A program made the position numbers and the translations under genes. Source: Alphaproteobacteria bacterium (lineage in GTDB: Bacteria > Pseudomonadota > Alphaproteobacteria > GCA-2731375). From it: a DNA stretch of 64,000 bases. This document shows, in pieces, positions 1 to 8,776 of the stretch. A model generated the notes under the pieces. That model was not told the DNA's origin. It searched no databases and was given only the letters and a program-made list of their open reading frames with translations. The stretch covers positions 1-64,000 of the forward strand of contig JADHTB010000011.1 in NCBI GenBank assembly GCA_016776605.1, given 5' to 3'. Numbering within the stretch: the first letter of the stretch is position 1; each line of letters starts with the position of its first letter.

Positions 1-41
1 CTGAGTTCGCCTTGTTTCGATTCACCCATCGGGTGCGCCAT
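1..41 (-). CDS. 5' end of a minus-strand gene cut by the window edge; possible IS transposase
   Basis: On the minus strand an ATG at 41 follows a GGAGCGG ribosome-binding site about 7 bases upstream and opens a frame reading MAHPMGESKQGEL before the sequence ends. This opening resembles what I remember of alphaproteobacterial IS1380-type transposases, but 13 residues are too few to decide. The AT-rich, gene-poor DNA upstream of it (42-850) fits an insertion site. What is seen is a start codon with a good ribosome-binding site; the transposase identity is a guess. Confidence 0.35.
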   Translation of the reverse strand, partial: MAHPMGESKQGEL

Positions 42-850
42 TTTCACCGCTCCATTTATGCCTCAACACGTTGATTCTTATAGCATAATACCAGTGTTAA
101 GGCAGTAAATATCGGGGCTACTTGGGAAATATGGGCTTAAATTACTCATCAAGCATTCTCCGGAAGCAAACCATGTCTCTTCCCATATAAATTTAGTGTA
201 ACCATATCAAATGACCACCGTAAAATGCCCATGCGCGTCCGATACTCTAATGCCAACATGAACACCACTTATTAAGACAATCCTAACCATATGCGACTAA
301 TGCGATTTTTGTAATCCCTAGCACTACATTGCCTATGGCGATAAATTTTACTTAATGCGTTAAATATAATCAAACAAACGCTATGCTGTATATTTAGGCA
401 TGCTGCGGAAATAATAGGCGAAAACTTTTCGATAAGATGGAGTTCTTAGGGTCTTAGTCTGAAAGTGCTGAACTAGTCGGCCAAAATATGCTGGTTCGGC
501 GTTAAGGATAGCCTGACCCAACAATAAATATTACCTGATAACCTTGCAATATCATATTCTTTGAATTTACGCCTTAATCTTTAATGCATACGACTTAATG
601 CATACAAGGGTGTATTTCAATTAATTAGAGTCGCTTTTGCGACTTAGGTGATTGGTTCAATCGCTCTATTTTTAAGAGTCTGAGCGCATATTCTTCGAAT
701 GCGCTTTAGGGGTTGATCCCTCCGACCACGCGCAGGGCACGGCCACCAGGGCCATTGCACGAAATATTACCCGCAACCCGTCGTGAAAGCCCTATGCTAT
801 GCTTACAAAAGCTCGCAAACCGCTCGAATCCACTCTGGGGGTCGACCCGC
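42..850. other. AT-rich gene-poor region
   Basis: About 800 bases without a convincing gene, much richer in A and T than the rest of the window. It contains a 14-base spaced direct repeat of TTAATGCATAC (581-591 and 595-605) and, at its right end, a copy of the dispersed repeat (614-709). The frame running from 713 into the oxidoreductase gene is open but does not look like conserved protein. The region probably holds promoters for the two diverging genes; I cannot point to a specific one. Confidence 0.6.
614..709 (-). repeat. Dispersed palindromic repeat, copy C
   Basis: Read on the minus strand, this matches copy B (35432-35539) at most positions: a hairpin GCGCATTCGAAGAATATGCGC, then ACTCTTAAAAATAGAGC, then TTGAACCAATCACCTAAGTCGC, an AGTCGC/GCGACT hairpin, and CTAATTAATTGAAAT. 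Base differences between B and C within the small hairpin keep the pairing potential. The large hairpin (684-709) faces the downstream oxidoreductase gene. Confidence 0.8.
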
Positions 851-2176
851 GTGACTGCCGAATTATACACCGAGAATTTTAAGATAACCCCCTTTTGGTG
901 GGAGGCTGCCCCGCCCAGGCAAATCAACGATCCCTTGCCGGACGCGGTGGACGTCGTTGTGGTCGGCGGCGGCTATGCGGGTCTGTCAACGGCGTTGGAA
1001 CTGGCCCGAAATGGCAGCAAGGTTGCGGTGCTGGAGGCGGAGGCTTTTGGCCATGGCGCCTCGTCCCGCAACGGTGGCGGGGTCAGCGGCACCAATGTGG
1101 GCAAGGGGCCATCCGCCGGTGCCAGTTCGCCGGTGGAGCGCGCCTTGGGCAAGGCGCGCATGGCGCAGCTATTGGCTGGCGGCGCCGAGGCCATGGCAAA
1201 CCTGGAAAACATGATCGAACGGGAAAAGCTGGATTGCCACTATGTCCGTTGCGGCCGCTTTATCGGTGCCTATACCCCGGCCCACTATGACGGCATGGCG
1301 GCCAAGGTGGCGCAACTGAATGCGGCCAGTGATGCCGGCGCCGCGCTGTTGCCGCGCGCCGAACAGCAGCGCGAGATTGCCACGGAGTTTTATTTTGGCG
1401 GCATGACAGTGGAACGTTCGGGCAGCGTACATCCCGCCATGTTGCAGATGGGCCTGTTGCAGCGTTGCCAGGATGCGGGCGTTACCTTGTGCGCCAACAC
1501 ACCGATGCAGGCCATCAGCCGTGATGGCGAGGGCTTTCTGGTGGCGACCAGCGCCGGTTTGGTGCGGGCGCGGGAAGTGGTGGTGGGCACCAATGGCTAT
1601 ACCGGCAAGGGCACGCCCTGGCTGCGCCGGCGCCTGATCCCGGCAGCCAGCTATATCATCGCCACGGAAGAACGGCCCGCTGATGAGATCAAGGCCTTGA
1701 TCCCCAACAACCGCACCATAGCTGATTCCAAACGAGTGCTGAACTACTACCGCCTCTCCCCTGATGGCCGCCGGGTTTTGTTCGGTGGCCGGGCGCGCCT
1801 GTCCCAGGGGGACCCCCGCGAATGCGCCGGTATTCTGTACCGCCAGATGCTGGATGTTTTCCCGCAACTCGCTGGCGTCCGTATCAGTCATGCCTGGACC
1901 GGGGGCGTTGCCTTCACCTTTGATTTCCTGCCTCATATGGGCCGGCGGAAAGGCGTGCATTACATGGCGGGCTGCAATGGCTCCGGTGTAGCGATGATGA
2001 GCTATCTGGGCACCCAGACGGCGCTGAAGATTTTGGGCAAGGCGAACCGCCCCTGCCCATTCGATGAGTTGCCCTTCCCCAGCCGGCCGTTCTACACGGG
2101 TCAGCCTTGGTTCCTGCCAATGGTTTCCAGCTACTACGCATTGCGGGACCGCATCGACCGGGCCCGCGCGGTCTAA
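851..2176 (+). CDS. FAD-dependent amino-group oxidoreductase (DAO family)
   Basis: A flavin enzyme of the D-amino-acid oxidase fold, closest in layout to gamma-glutamylputrescine oxidase (PuuB) and sarcosine-oxidase-like proteins, which oxidise amines or amino acids. A dinucleotide-binding motif GGGYAGLSTALELAR lies near residue 35, followed by the ribose-binding acid in VLEAE and by SSRNGG. The C-terminal GCNGSGV stretch is typical of FAD closure in this family. I chose GTG 851 because VTAELYTENF gives the short N-terminus usual in the family and a G-rich site lies about 10 bases upstream; the frame is open back to 713. Product length 441 aa. The substrate is not readable from sequence. The nearby putrescine genes (7.6-10.7 kb) make a polyamine substrate attractive, but that is inference. 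Confidence 0.82.
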   Translation: MTAELYTENFKITPFWWEAAPPRQINDPLPDAVDVVVVGGGYAGLSTALELARNGSKVAVLEAEAFGHGASSRNGGGVSGTNVGKGPSAGASSPVERALGKARMAQLLAGGAEAMANLENMIEREKLDCHYVRCGRFIGAYTPAHYDGMAAKVAQLNAASDAGAALLPRAEQQREIATEFYFGGMTVERSGSVHPAMLQMGLLQRCQDAGVTLCANTPMQAISRDGEGFLVATSAGLVRAREVVVGTNGYTGKGTPWLRRRLIPAASYIIATEERPADEIKALIPNNRTIADSKRVLNYYRLSPDGRRVLFGGRARLSQGDPRECAGILYRQMLDVFPQLAGVRISHAWTGGVAFTFDFLPHMGRRKGVHYMAGCNGSGVAMMSYLGTQTALKILGKANRPCPFDELPFPSRPFYTGQPWFLPMVSSYYALRDRIDRARAV

Positions 2177-2396
2177 CAACCCCCTCGGCGGCGGCGCCGG
2201 CGATTTAGCCTGCCGTAACCACTTCATTGATCAGGATTTCTTTGCGCGCCAATGAAGCGTGTCTGTGACCGCATGGTTACATATCCGTCCGAGATAAGAT
2301 CTCAATTAGACATAATATTGACGTTTGAAATAAATATGTGACAATATTCCGGGAGGTTCGGTGAATTCAAAATTTGAAAATATAGGGGCTAATTCG

Positions 2397-3401
2397 ATGA
2401 AAAAGGGATTCGTGAATATTATTGCCTTGCTTGGGGTGGCGTTATTGTTCGGGGCTTGCACTAACAACGATGAAATAAAACAAGATTTGCTGGCATGGAA
2501 TGACGCCAGTAATACGAAGTTGGTTTTCATGGGCGAAGCCACGACAACTGCTCCGTGGTGGCGGGCTCCCGTGCCGGTTAATGATTTGCTTATGAACAGC
2601 ACGGGCCTGGAAAATATGTTGCGGGCCTACGGAAGCACTTCGACCGCTACGAACCTCGGACAACTAATCAACGGCATTGAGGATCAGAACGCGCAAAGTA
2701 GAGACGTTCCGGCGATGAGCGGCCTTGGCGGGATGTACGGACACGCCCTTCTCTCGAACTCACCCGGAGTCGGGGCTTCAAATCCGGGAGCCGCGAGACT
2801 AACCTTACTTACAACTGGTGATTTTGATGGCAGTGCCAAGGTTGGCGTCTTTATGTCGGGTCAAATCACGCAATTTGAGTTTATCAGAAATAGTACCAAC
2901 CCGACGGTGGGCAACGGAACGCTAGAGGTGGTCACTAATATCCTGGCCGTCAAAGCGTCGAACGGGGTTGGCGCTGGTCCCCTTCCCCACGCCCCGGGAA
3001 ATACAGTAAGTTTCAGATGGACCCTCGCGGTCGTGAACAACGGATATAGCGTTGTAGAAAAAGGAACTACATCGGATTACTTCCCTGGAACGTTGAATTT
3101 CTCGCAGGCGATGAAAGATCGGATCGACCAGAAAAAATTCACCCATAAGCTTTGGGCTCATGGAACGGATATCAGAATACGAAATGTCGAGATAAGAAGA
3201 GGCGCCATTTGGAGGCCAATAAACAGAACTCCCACGCCGCCCTATGCAAAATATGCGACGCTCTACGATGAAATACCGGACAACTGTATTGATATGTTGT
3301 TCGTGGGCCAACCTCCCCGGTTTTTAAATAATCTCACTGAACCGCCCATTTATTGTTTGGGGCGTTGTGCGCATCCGCTAATCATCAATACCGGCTTGTA
3401 G
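2397..3401 (+). CDS. Putative lipoprotein of unknown function, AT-rich
   Basis: The N-terminus MKKGFVNIIALLGVALLFGAC has a basic start, a hydrophobic core and an LFGAC lipobox, so the mature protein should be an envelope lipoprotein with Cys21 acylated. ATG 2397 follows an AGGGG site; an alternative GTG at 2361 has an even stronger GGGAGG site but would add 12 residues before the signal peptide. Mature length is about 314 aa, with no domain I recognise. Internal Gly/Asn/Ser-rich stretches suggest a beta-rich secreted fold. Base composition is clearly more AT-rich than its neighbours, which suggests recent acquisition. It ends 2 bases before the stop of the convergent cyclase gene. Confidence 0.72.
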   Translation: MKKGFVNIIALLGVALLFGACTNNDEIKQDLLAWNDASNTKLVFMGEATTTAPWWRAPVPVNDLLMNSTGLENMLRAYGSTSTATNLGQLINGIEDQNAQSRDVPAMSGLGGMYGHALLSNSPGVGASNPGAARLTLLTTGDFDGSAKVGVFMSGQITQFEFIRNSTNPTVGNGTLEVVTNILAVKASNGVGAGPLPHAPGNTVSFRWTLAVVNNGYSVVEKGTTSDYFPGTLNFSQAMKDRIDQKKFTHKLWAHGTDIRIRNVEIRRGAIWRPINRTPTPPYAKYATLYDEIPDNCIDMLFVGQPPRFLNNLTEPPIYCLGRCAHPLIINTGL

Positions 3402-3403
3402 AA

Positions 3404-6400
3404 TTACCGTTGATCCACGCCCGGTGCGGCAAACAGCTCCTGAGAGCCAGTTAATTCTGCTTTCACCAGGACGCGGTCAAAGCGGCGGTTGATGTCTTCG
3501 ATAAGGGTCCGCGCGGTTTCTTCGTCGCCGTTTTGCCGCGCCGCGCGGGCGGCGCTTAGGGTCGCGCGTAATTCGAGGGCGCGCGCACCCTGGCGGCGGG
3601 CCAGCTTCATGGCCGCCGCGAAATTGTCCTGGCCATCGCCGGTCTTCGTCTGTCGGACCAGTTCGCCGTGGATCCTTAGCGCTTCGGCCTCGAAGAAATT
3701 CACATCCGTCGTGTTGCCCGGCCCGAACGCTTCGTTCAGCGCATCGATGCCTTTTTCCGGCATCTGGGCCAGGCCGTAGTTTTCCGCGAGCATTGTCAGA
3801 ACATAGGGCCTGATCTGTCTGGCGCCGGTACCTTCGTAGGTTTCTATTCCGCGCCGCAGCACCTTGATGCCTTCCACTGGGTTGCCAAGGGCGCCCAGCG
3901 CCCAACCCCGCATGATGCCGGACCAACCCAGCCAGTAGGGATAGTCGTGTTCCTCTGCGTTGGCGATTGCGGCATCAGCGTGTTCAAGCACGGCTTCGGG
4001 GTCCCGGCGGAACTGATGCAACGAGGCGGCAAGGCTTTGTGCGTAGGTCAAGCTGAACGGATGGTCCAGGTCCCTCGCCAGAGCCAAGGCGGCGTCACTG
4101 CTTCGCAGGGCTTCATCAGGGTCGCCAAGAAACCAATTGGCCCATGCGGCGGCGCTGAGACCGACTACCGCGGGGTCGGTACCATAGACAAAAGCCAGGG
4201 CATGGTGCCGTGACCGCTGGTACATCCCGTTTGCCCGTTGCAGGTTTTCCAGTGCAACCGCGAAATCGCCGACAAACAGGGCGCACATGCCGGCCGAGCG
4301 GCAGGCCTCCAGGCGCATCTCGGTATCATCCTGCTCCTCCGCCATGGCCAGCAATCGATCCACCAGCCGCCGCGTGTCCTTGACCTTTCCATTGAGAAAA
4401 AAAACATTGGCCAAGCCACGCAATGCGACGAACAGCTTTTGAACGTCACCGCCACTGACGCTCAAGGTTTGGGCGCGTTCGTAATTGTCAGCTACTTTCG
4501 GTGCGGACCATCCTTCCACGGTCAATAGCGAAGCCCCCAAGGCGATACGAAGGGCAAATTCACGTTCGTCTCTTAGGACGGATGGTGGTACCTGGAGCAG
4601 TTCCTCTAGGCCGCTTTCAAGATGAACGATCGCTTCTAAATGGGCCGACCGTTCGCCGGCGCGCTGTCCCGCGAGCAACCAGTATTCGGCCGCTTGACCG
4701 GGCTGCCTTGCCAGCGATAGATGCCGCGCGACGACTTCCGGCTCGGCGGCGGCCTGGTCGGTGAATTCCCGTACCAAGGCTCCTGCGATTATGCCGTGAT
4801 ATTGGCGCCGCTTGGCCCGTAGCAGCGTTTCGTAGGCGGCGTCCTGAACCAGGGAATGCTTGAAACTGTAAATGGCGTCAGGCGGCACGCCGCGGCGGTA
4901 TATCAGTTCCGCCTCGACGATACGATCCAGGGAATGCCGTAGCGCCACCTCTGAGCCACCGGCTACGGAGGCGATCAACGCATGTGTAAAAGACCGGCCA
5001 ATTACGGCGCCGATTTGGGCCAACTCCTTGCTTGAACCCAGATGATCCAGCCGCGCGGTGAGGGAGGCTTGAAGGGTTGTTGGTATCTCGTCGATGGCAC
5101 CGGGGGCTTCGGCCGAAATGCCGGCTTCGATGACGCTTTTAGTCAACTCCTCCAGATAGATAGGGATGCCATCCGCGCGCTCGATAATCCGGTCGACAAC
5201 CTGTGGGGTAAGCGCATCGCCGCCAACAGAACGTATTACTGCCTGACTTTGCGCGCGGTCCAGCCTATTTAGCACGACCGATGCGACATCCAGGTTGCCG
5301 GTCCAGGGCGATACATATTCCGGCCGATGGGTGATCACAATTAGCACCGCCGCGTGTTCGATCCGCTGCATGGTCTTGCCAAGCAACATTTCCGTTGTTG
5401 GGTCAATCCAATGCGCGTCCTCCAACACAAATAGAACGGGTCGCTTTCGGCTCAGCGCAAGCAATTGAGCGATCAGCGCCTCAATGAGCTGTTCGCGGAG
5501 CTGCTGTGGCGTCATTTCGAGGGGGCCGTAACGTTCCCGCGCATCCAGCGACAATAGGGCCGCGAACAATGGCGCAGCCGTCGGATTGTCCGTGTCCCCC
5601 AGCCTTAAAATTATTTCCAGTTTGTCCAGTTTACGCTCTTGCTCGTCTTCGGGGACAAATCGCGCCGCCCGTTCCAGCCGTCGGATAATGGGATAAAATG
5701 CACTGTTGGCGTGATGGGCCGAACATTGATAGCGCAGGCGGTAGTGATGTTGCCCTGATATTTGTTCTGCCAGCGCCAGCATCATCCGCGATTTGCCAAT
5801 CCCTGCCTCGCCTGACAGGGACACGATCTGTCCGCGACCGCTCTTCGCCAACTCCCAACGCTGACGCAGCATGCCCAGTTCGTGCTCGCGGCCAAATATT
5901 GGGTTCAACGTTGCACCGTGCGCGGCTTCAAACCGGCCTTCAGCAGCACTTTCGCCAGTGGCGCGCCAGACGGGGATGGTTTCGGGAAATCCTTTAAGGT
6001 TATGTCTACCGAGATCTTCCAGGATGAAGCTGGTGCCAATTAATTGCCGCGTGGTGGCGTCGACCACCACCTCGCCTGGTTTCGCTATTCCCTGCAGTCG
6101 GGCCGCCAAATTTGGTGTCTGGCCTGTCACTGCTTGCGTTTCCGAAGCGGCATCGCCGGCCAAATCGCCCACAACCACCTGGCCGCTAGCAAGGCCAACT
6201 CGGGCCTGCAACAATTCGCCTTCCGAATGCTGGATAAACTGGACTACCGCGGTCGCATCCAGACCGGCGCGAACCGCCCGCTCCGCCTGATCTTCATAAG
6301 CGTGGGGCCAGCCGAAATATGCAAGCACCCCATCTCCGAGGAAATTCGCGACGTATCCCCCATAACGTGCAACCGCGCCGACAACGGCGTCCTGATAGCG

Positions 6401-6739
6401 CTGCATGACGTCCCGCAAATCTTCGGGGTCGAGACGTTGTGACAGCTCGGTTGATCCTACAAGATCGCAGAACATGACTGTCAGGTGCCGCCGCTCCGCC
6501 GCGTTGACCGAATTCGGCGCGGCCTCACCTTCTTTTGCGGCGGCATGCCTGCCGAGCGAAGCTGATTTGGTGATGGCATTAAGAATGCGCCGACGCGGAC
6601 CGAGGGCCAGGCCGAGTTCCTTGAGATCATCGTCAGAGAGCAAGGCGAAGTCGCGAAGATCAATCTGATGCTCCTCGAACACCGTTGTCAGGTGCTCAAG
6701 TTCAAGCGCCGCCAGCCAGTCCCGAATACTATCAGTCAT
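3404..6739 (-). CDS. SAM-domain class III nucleotidyl cyclase with AAA-type ATPase and TPR-like region
   Basis: A 1111-residue multidomain protein. Residues about 1-60 form a sterile-alpha-motif domain (DWLAALELEHL, LKELGLALGPRRRIL). Residues about 85-260 form a class III adenylate/guanylate cyclase domain with the two metal aspartates in FCDLVGS (about 90-96) and FLGDGV (about 133-138), and NLAARL near 210. A P-loop GEAGIGKS lies near 310-317, with a LFVLEDAHW Walker B, as in AAA/STAND ATPases. The remaining C-terminal half is helical and Ala/Leu-rich, like tetratricopeptide arrays. This layout is known for bacterial multidomain cyclases thought to make cAMP; nucleotide choice is not proven here. 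ATG 6739 is preceded by GGGGA; a TTG at 6751 is possible. Confidence 0.88.
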   Translation of the reverse strand: MTDSIRDWLAALELEHLTTVFEEHQIDLRDFALLSDDDLKELGLALGPRRRILNAITKSASLGRHAAAKEGEAAPNSVNAAERRHLTVMFCDLVGSTELSQRLDPEDLRDVMQRYQDAVVGAVARYGGYVANFLGDGVLAYFGWPHAYEDQAERAVRAGLDATAVVQFIQHSEGELLQARVGLASGQVVVGDLAGDAASETQAVTGQTPNLAARLQGIAKPGEVVVDATTRQLIGTSFILEDLGRHNLKGFPETIPVWRATGESAAEGRFEAAHGATLNPIFGREHELGMLRQRWELAKSGRGQIVSLSGEAGIGKSRMMLALAEQISGQHHYRLRYQCSAHHANSAFYPIIRRLERAARFVPEDEQERKLDKLEIILRLGDTDNPTAAPLFAALLSLDARERYGPLEMTPQQLREQLIEALIAQLLALSRKRPVLFVLEDAHWIDPTTEMLLGKTMQRIEHAAVLIVITHRPEYVSPWTGNLDVASVVLNRLDRAQSQAVIRSVGGDALTPQVVDRIIERADGIPIYLEELTKSVIEAGISAEAPGAIDEIPTTLQASLTARLDHLGSSKELAQIGAVIGRSFTHALIASVAGGSEVALRHSLDRIVEAELIYRRGVPPDAIYSFKHSLVQDAAYETLLRAKRRQYHGIIAGALVREFTDQAAAEPEVVARHLSLARQPGQAAEYWLLAGQRAGERSAHLEAIVHLESGLEELLQVPPSVLRDEREFALRIALGASLLTVEGWSAPKVADNYERAQTLSVSGGDVQKLFVALRGLANVFFLNGKVKDTRRLVDRLLAMAEEQDDTEMRLEACRSAGMCALFVGDFAVALENLQRANGMYQRSRHHALAFVYGTDPAVVGLSAAAWANWFLGDPDEALRSSDAALALARDLDHPFSLTYAQSLAASLHQFRRDPEAVLEHADAAIANAEEHDYPYWLGWSGIMRGWALGALGNPVEGIKVLRRGIETYEGTGARQIRPYVLTMLAENYGLAQMPEKGIDALNEAFGPGNTTDVNFFEAEALRIHGELVRQTKTGDGQDNFAAAMKLARRQGARALELRATLSAARAARQNGDEETARTLIEDINRRFDRVLVKAELTGSQELFAAPGVDQR

Positions 6740-6950
6740 CCTGGTCCCCAACTTGGAATCTATCAGGTTGGACGTCGATTATCATTGTTTATTATCGGTC
6801 TGTTAATGATCCTTCCGATCACGCCGAGAAATTCTGACAAACCTGTGCCGGATTAAGGGTGTCCACACATATCCATTGGACAACGGCGGAGAAAATGCAG
6901 TTTCATATGTCGGAAATTAGGATACGGTCTCCGCGAAATTGGAGCGTACC

Positions 6951-7616
6951 TTGGAACAATCATCTGGAGGCATGCCGCGTTGGCTGCGCATTACCATTCT
7001 GGCGCTATTCTATGGCGGCCTGCTGGCGGCGGGTCATTGGGGCAGCGGCTGGCTGATTGACTTCATTGGCGTGGACCTTGGCGCCGGTGCCCAATCACAT
7101 GGCTTCCATGTGATGCTGGCAGGCGTCGCGTTTTACGCCGTGTTGATGGCAATTCCGTTCGTGCCCGGCATGGAAATCAGCCTTGCCCTGCTGGCTGTCT
7201 TCGGCCCGAAAGTCGCCGTGGCAATATACGCCGCCACGGTGGCCGCCCTGGCCCTTTCATGCCTGATCGGCAGGCTGCTGCCCATCCGTCTGATCGCGGC
7301 GTTTTTCGGCTCGCTTGGTCTGCAACGAGCCAAGGACCTGGTCCTGAGCCTACAGCATCTGAGCGCCGAACAGAGGCTTGCGGTTTTGAGCGAGCATGCG
7401 CCGAAGCGAGTCATTCCGTTGCTTTTGAAACACCGCTATATCGCGATCATGGTCGCGCTGAACACGCCTGGAAACGCGATCATCGGCGGCGGCGGCGGCA
7501 TCGCGCTGCTGGCGGGCATCAGCGGGCTATTCACCTTGCCGCGCTTTCTGGCCGCGGTATCGCTGGCGGCGCTGCCGGTGCCACTGATCATCATGCTTAC
7601 GGGCGGCTGGTCTTAG
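6951..7616 (+). CDS. VTT/DedA-like integral membrane protein
   Basis: A roughly 221-residue polytopic membrane protein with about five hydrophobic segments. The stretch PFVPGMEISLALLAVFG resembles the conserved re-entrant motif of the VTT (SNARE-associated, DedA/TVP38) family, and the GNAIIGGGGGIALL stretch fits its second half. Family members are linked to lipid scrambling or undecaprenyl-phosphate handling; no specific role is claimed here. The start is uncertain: TTG 6951 has GGAG six bases upstream, TTG 6939 and ATG 6972 are alternatives. The stop overlaps the stop of the convergent agmatinase gene. Confidence 0.6.
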   Translation: MEQSSGGMPRWLRITILALFYGGLLAAGHWGSGWLIDFIGVDLGAGAQSHGFHVMLAGVAFYAVLMAIPFVPGMEISLALLAVFGPKVAVAIYAATVAALALSCLIGRLLPIRLIAAFFGSLGLQRAKDLVLSLQHLSAEQRLAVLSEHAPKRVIPLLLKHRYIAIMVALNTPGNAIIGGGGGIALLAGISGLFTLPRFLAAVSLAALPVPLIIMLTGGWS

Positions 7617-8590
7617 CGTAGCCGGCCCACTAGCTTGCCTACGGCACCTTTTCGCAAGGCCAACAGGCAGAGGATGTCATGGGCGATGGTCGCGGCGGCA
7701 ATGGCGGTGATCTCGGAGACGTCGTAGGCTGGCGATACCTCCACCACGTCAGCCCCGACCAGGTCGAGCCCGTCGAGGCCGCGGACAATGTCGAGGGCCT
7801 GCGCCGAGGTCAAACCACCAACGACCGGTGTGCCGGTCCCAGGGGCGAACGCCGGATCCAGGCAGTCAATGTCAAACGTCAAATAGACCTTGTTGCCGCC
7901 AACTCTGTCCAGGATCGCGGCAATCGTGGCATCGGCTCCGTTGCGGTGGACCCAGGGCGCGGAGAGGATGTCAAAGCCGTGGTCGGTATCGTTGTAGGTG
8001 CGGATGCCAACCTGACAGGAGTGGCTGACGTCAATTAGGCCTTCGTTCTTGGCGCGCAGGAACATGGAGCCATGGTCAAACCGCATGCCATCGTCATCCC
8101 AGGTATCCGCATGCGCGTCAAAATGCAGCAGAGCGACCGGGCCGTGCCGTGCCGCGATGGCGCGCAGAATTGGAAACGTGATGAAATGATCGCCGCCCAG
8201 GGTCAGTGGAAACACACCCGTCTCGAGAATGCCGCTGATGTGGGTCTCGACAGCCCCGACCACCGAACCAGGGTGGTGCGGGTCGACGAAACAATCGCCG
8301 TAATCGACCACCGCCAAAGTATCGAAGGGATCGAAGCCAAAGGGAAAGGCCTTCAATTCGGCCAATTGCACCGAGGCTGCGCGGACCGCGCGTGGCCCCA
8401 GCCGGGCGCCGGGACGGTTGGTCACGGCGCCGTCATAGGGCACGCCGCTGACCGCCACGTCGGCCCCGGCCAAATCACGGCTGTAGCGCCGCCGAAGGAA
8501 GCTGAGCGCCCCACCGTAGGTCATTTCCGCCTGACGACCGAGAAGTTCAGTCTTGCGAAATGCCTGATCGCCACCTTCGGTGTTCGACAT
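7613..8590 (-). CDS. speB: Agmatinase
   Basis: A ureohydrolase of about 325 residues that hydrolyses agmatine to putrescine and urea. The binuclear manganese ligands are all visible: GGDH, HFDAHADT and DIDCLDPAFAPGTG. The family signature that follows, GTPVVGG, is also present. Two consecutive ATGs (8593, 8590) exist; GAGG lies six bases before 8590. The gene diverges from arginine decarboxylase, so the two together provide arginine to agmatine to putrescine. Related guanidinobutyrase and guanidinopropionase enzymes share these motifs, but the speA neighbour favours agmatine. The hairpin of a dispersed repeat (8671-8746) lies about 80 bases upstream. Confidence 0.9.
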   Translation of the reverse strand: MSNTEGGDQAFRKTELLGRQAEMTYGGALSFLRRRYSRDLAGADVAVSGVPYDGAVTNRPGARLGPRAVRAASVQLAELKAFPFGFDPFDTLAVVDYGDCFVDPHHPGSVVGAVETHISGILETGVFPLTLGGDHFITFPILRAIAARHGPVALLHFDAHADTWDDDGMRFDHGSMFLRAKNEGLIDVSHSCQVGIRTYNDTDHGFDILSAPWVHRNGADATIAAILDRVGGNKVYLTFDIDCLDPAFAPGTGTPVVGGLTSAQALDIVRGLDGLDLVGADVVEVSPAYDVSEITAIAAATIAHDILCLLALRKGAVGKLVGRLR

Positions 8591-8670
8591 CATGTGCCTC
8601 TATCGAAACAATTTCGAGCGTATATCGCATGACCATGGGCACAGGGCAATAAACTACGTATATGGTGCCT

Positions 8671-8746
8671 GGAGCATTTTCATTCTGAAAATGCTCGGAT
8701 TTTTAGAATTAGAGCAATGGCTCCAATCACTTAAAATTGCTCTAGA
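8671..8746 (+). repeat. Dispersed palindromic repeat, copy D
   Basis: A diverged copy. The hairpin GAGCATTTTCATTCTGAAAATGCTC has perfectly complementary 11-base arms, followed by GGATTTTTAGAATTAGAGCAA, then CTCCAATCACTTAA and ATTGCTCTAGAG. It has lost the AGTCGC mini-hairpin seen in copies B and C. It sits in the shared promoter region of speB and speA. Confidence 0.75.
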
Positions 8747-8776
8747 GACGACAACGAGAAGACAAAGGATGCCGCA

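Noticed and set aside
1169..2227. 352-codon frame opposite the FAD oxidoreductase
   Set aside because: Same antisense effect; no motif and no ribosome-binding site.
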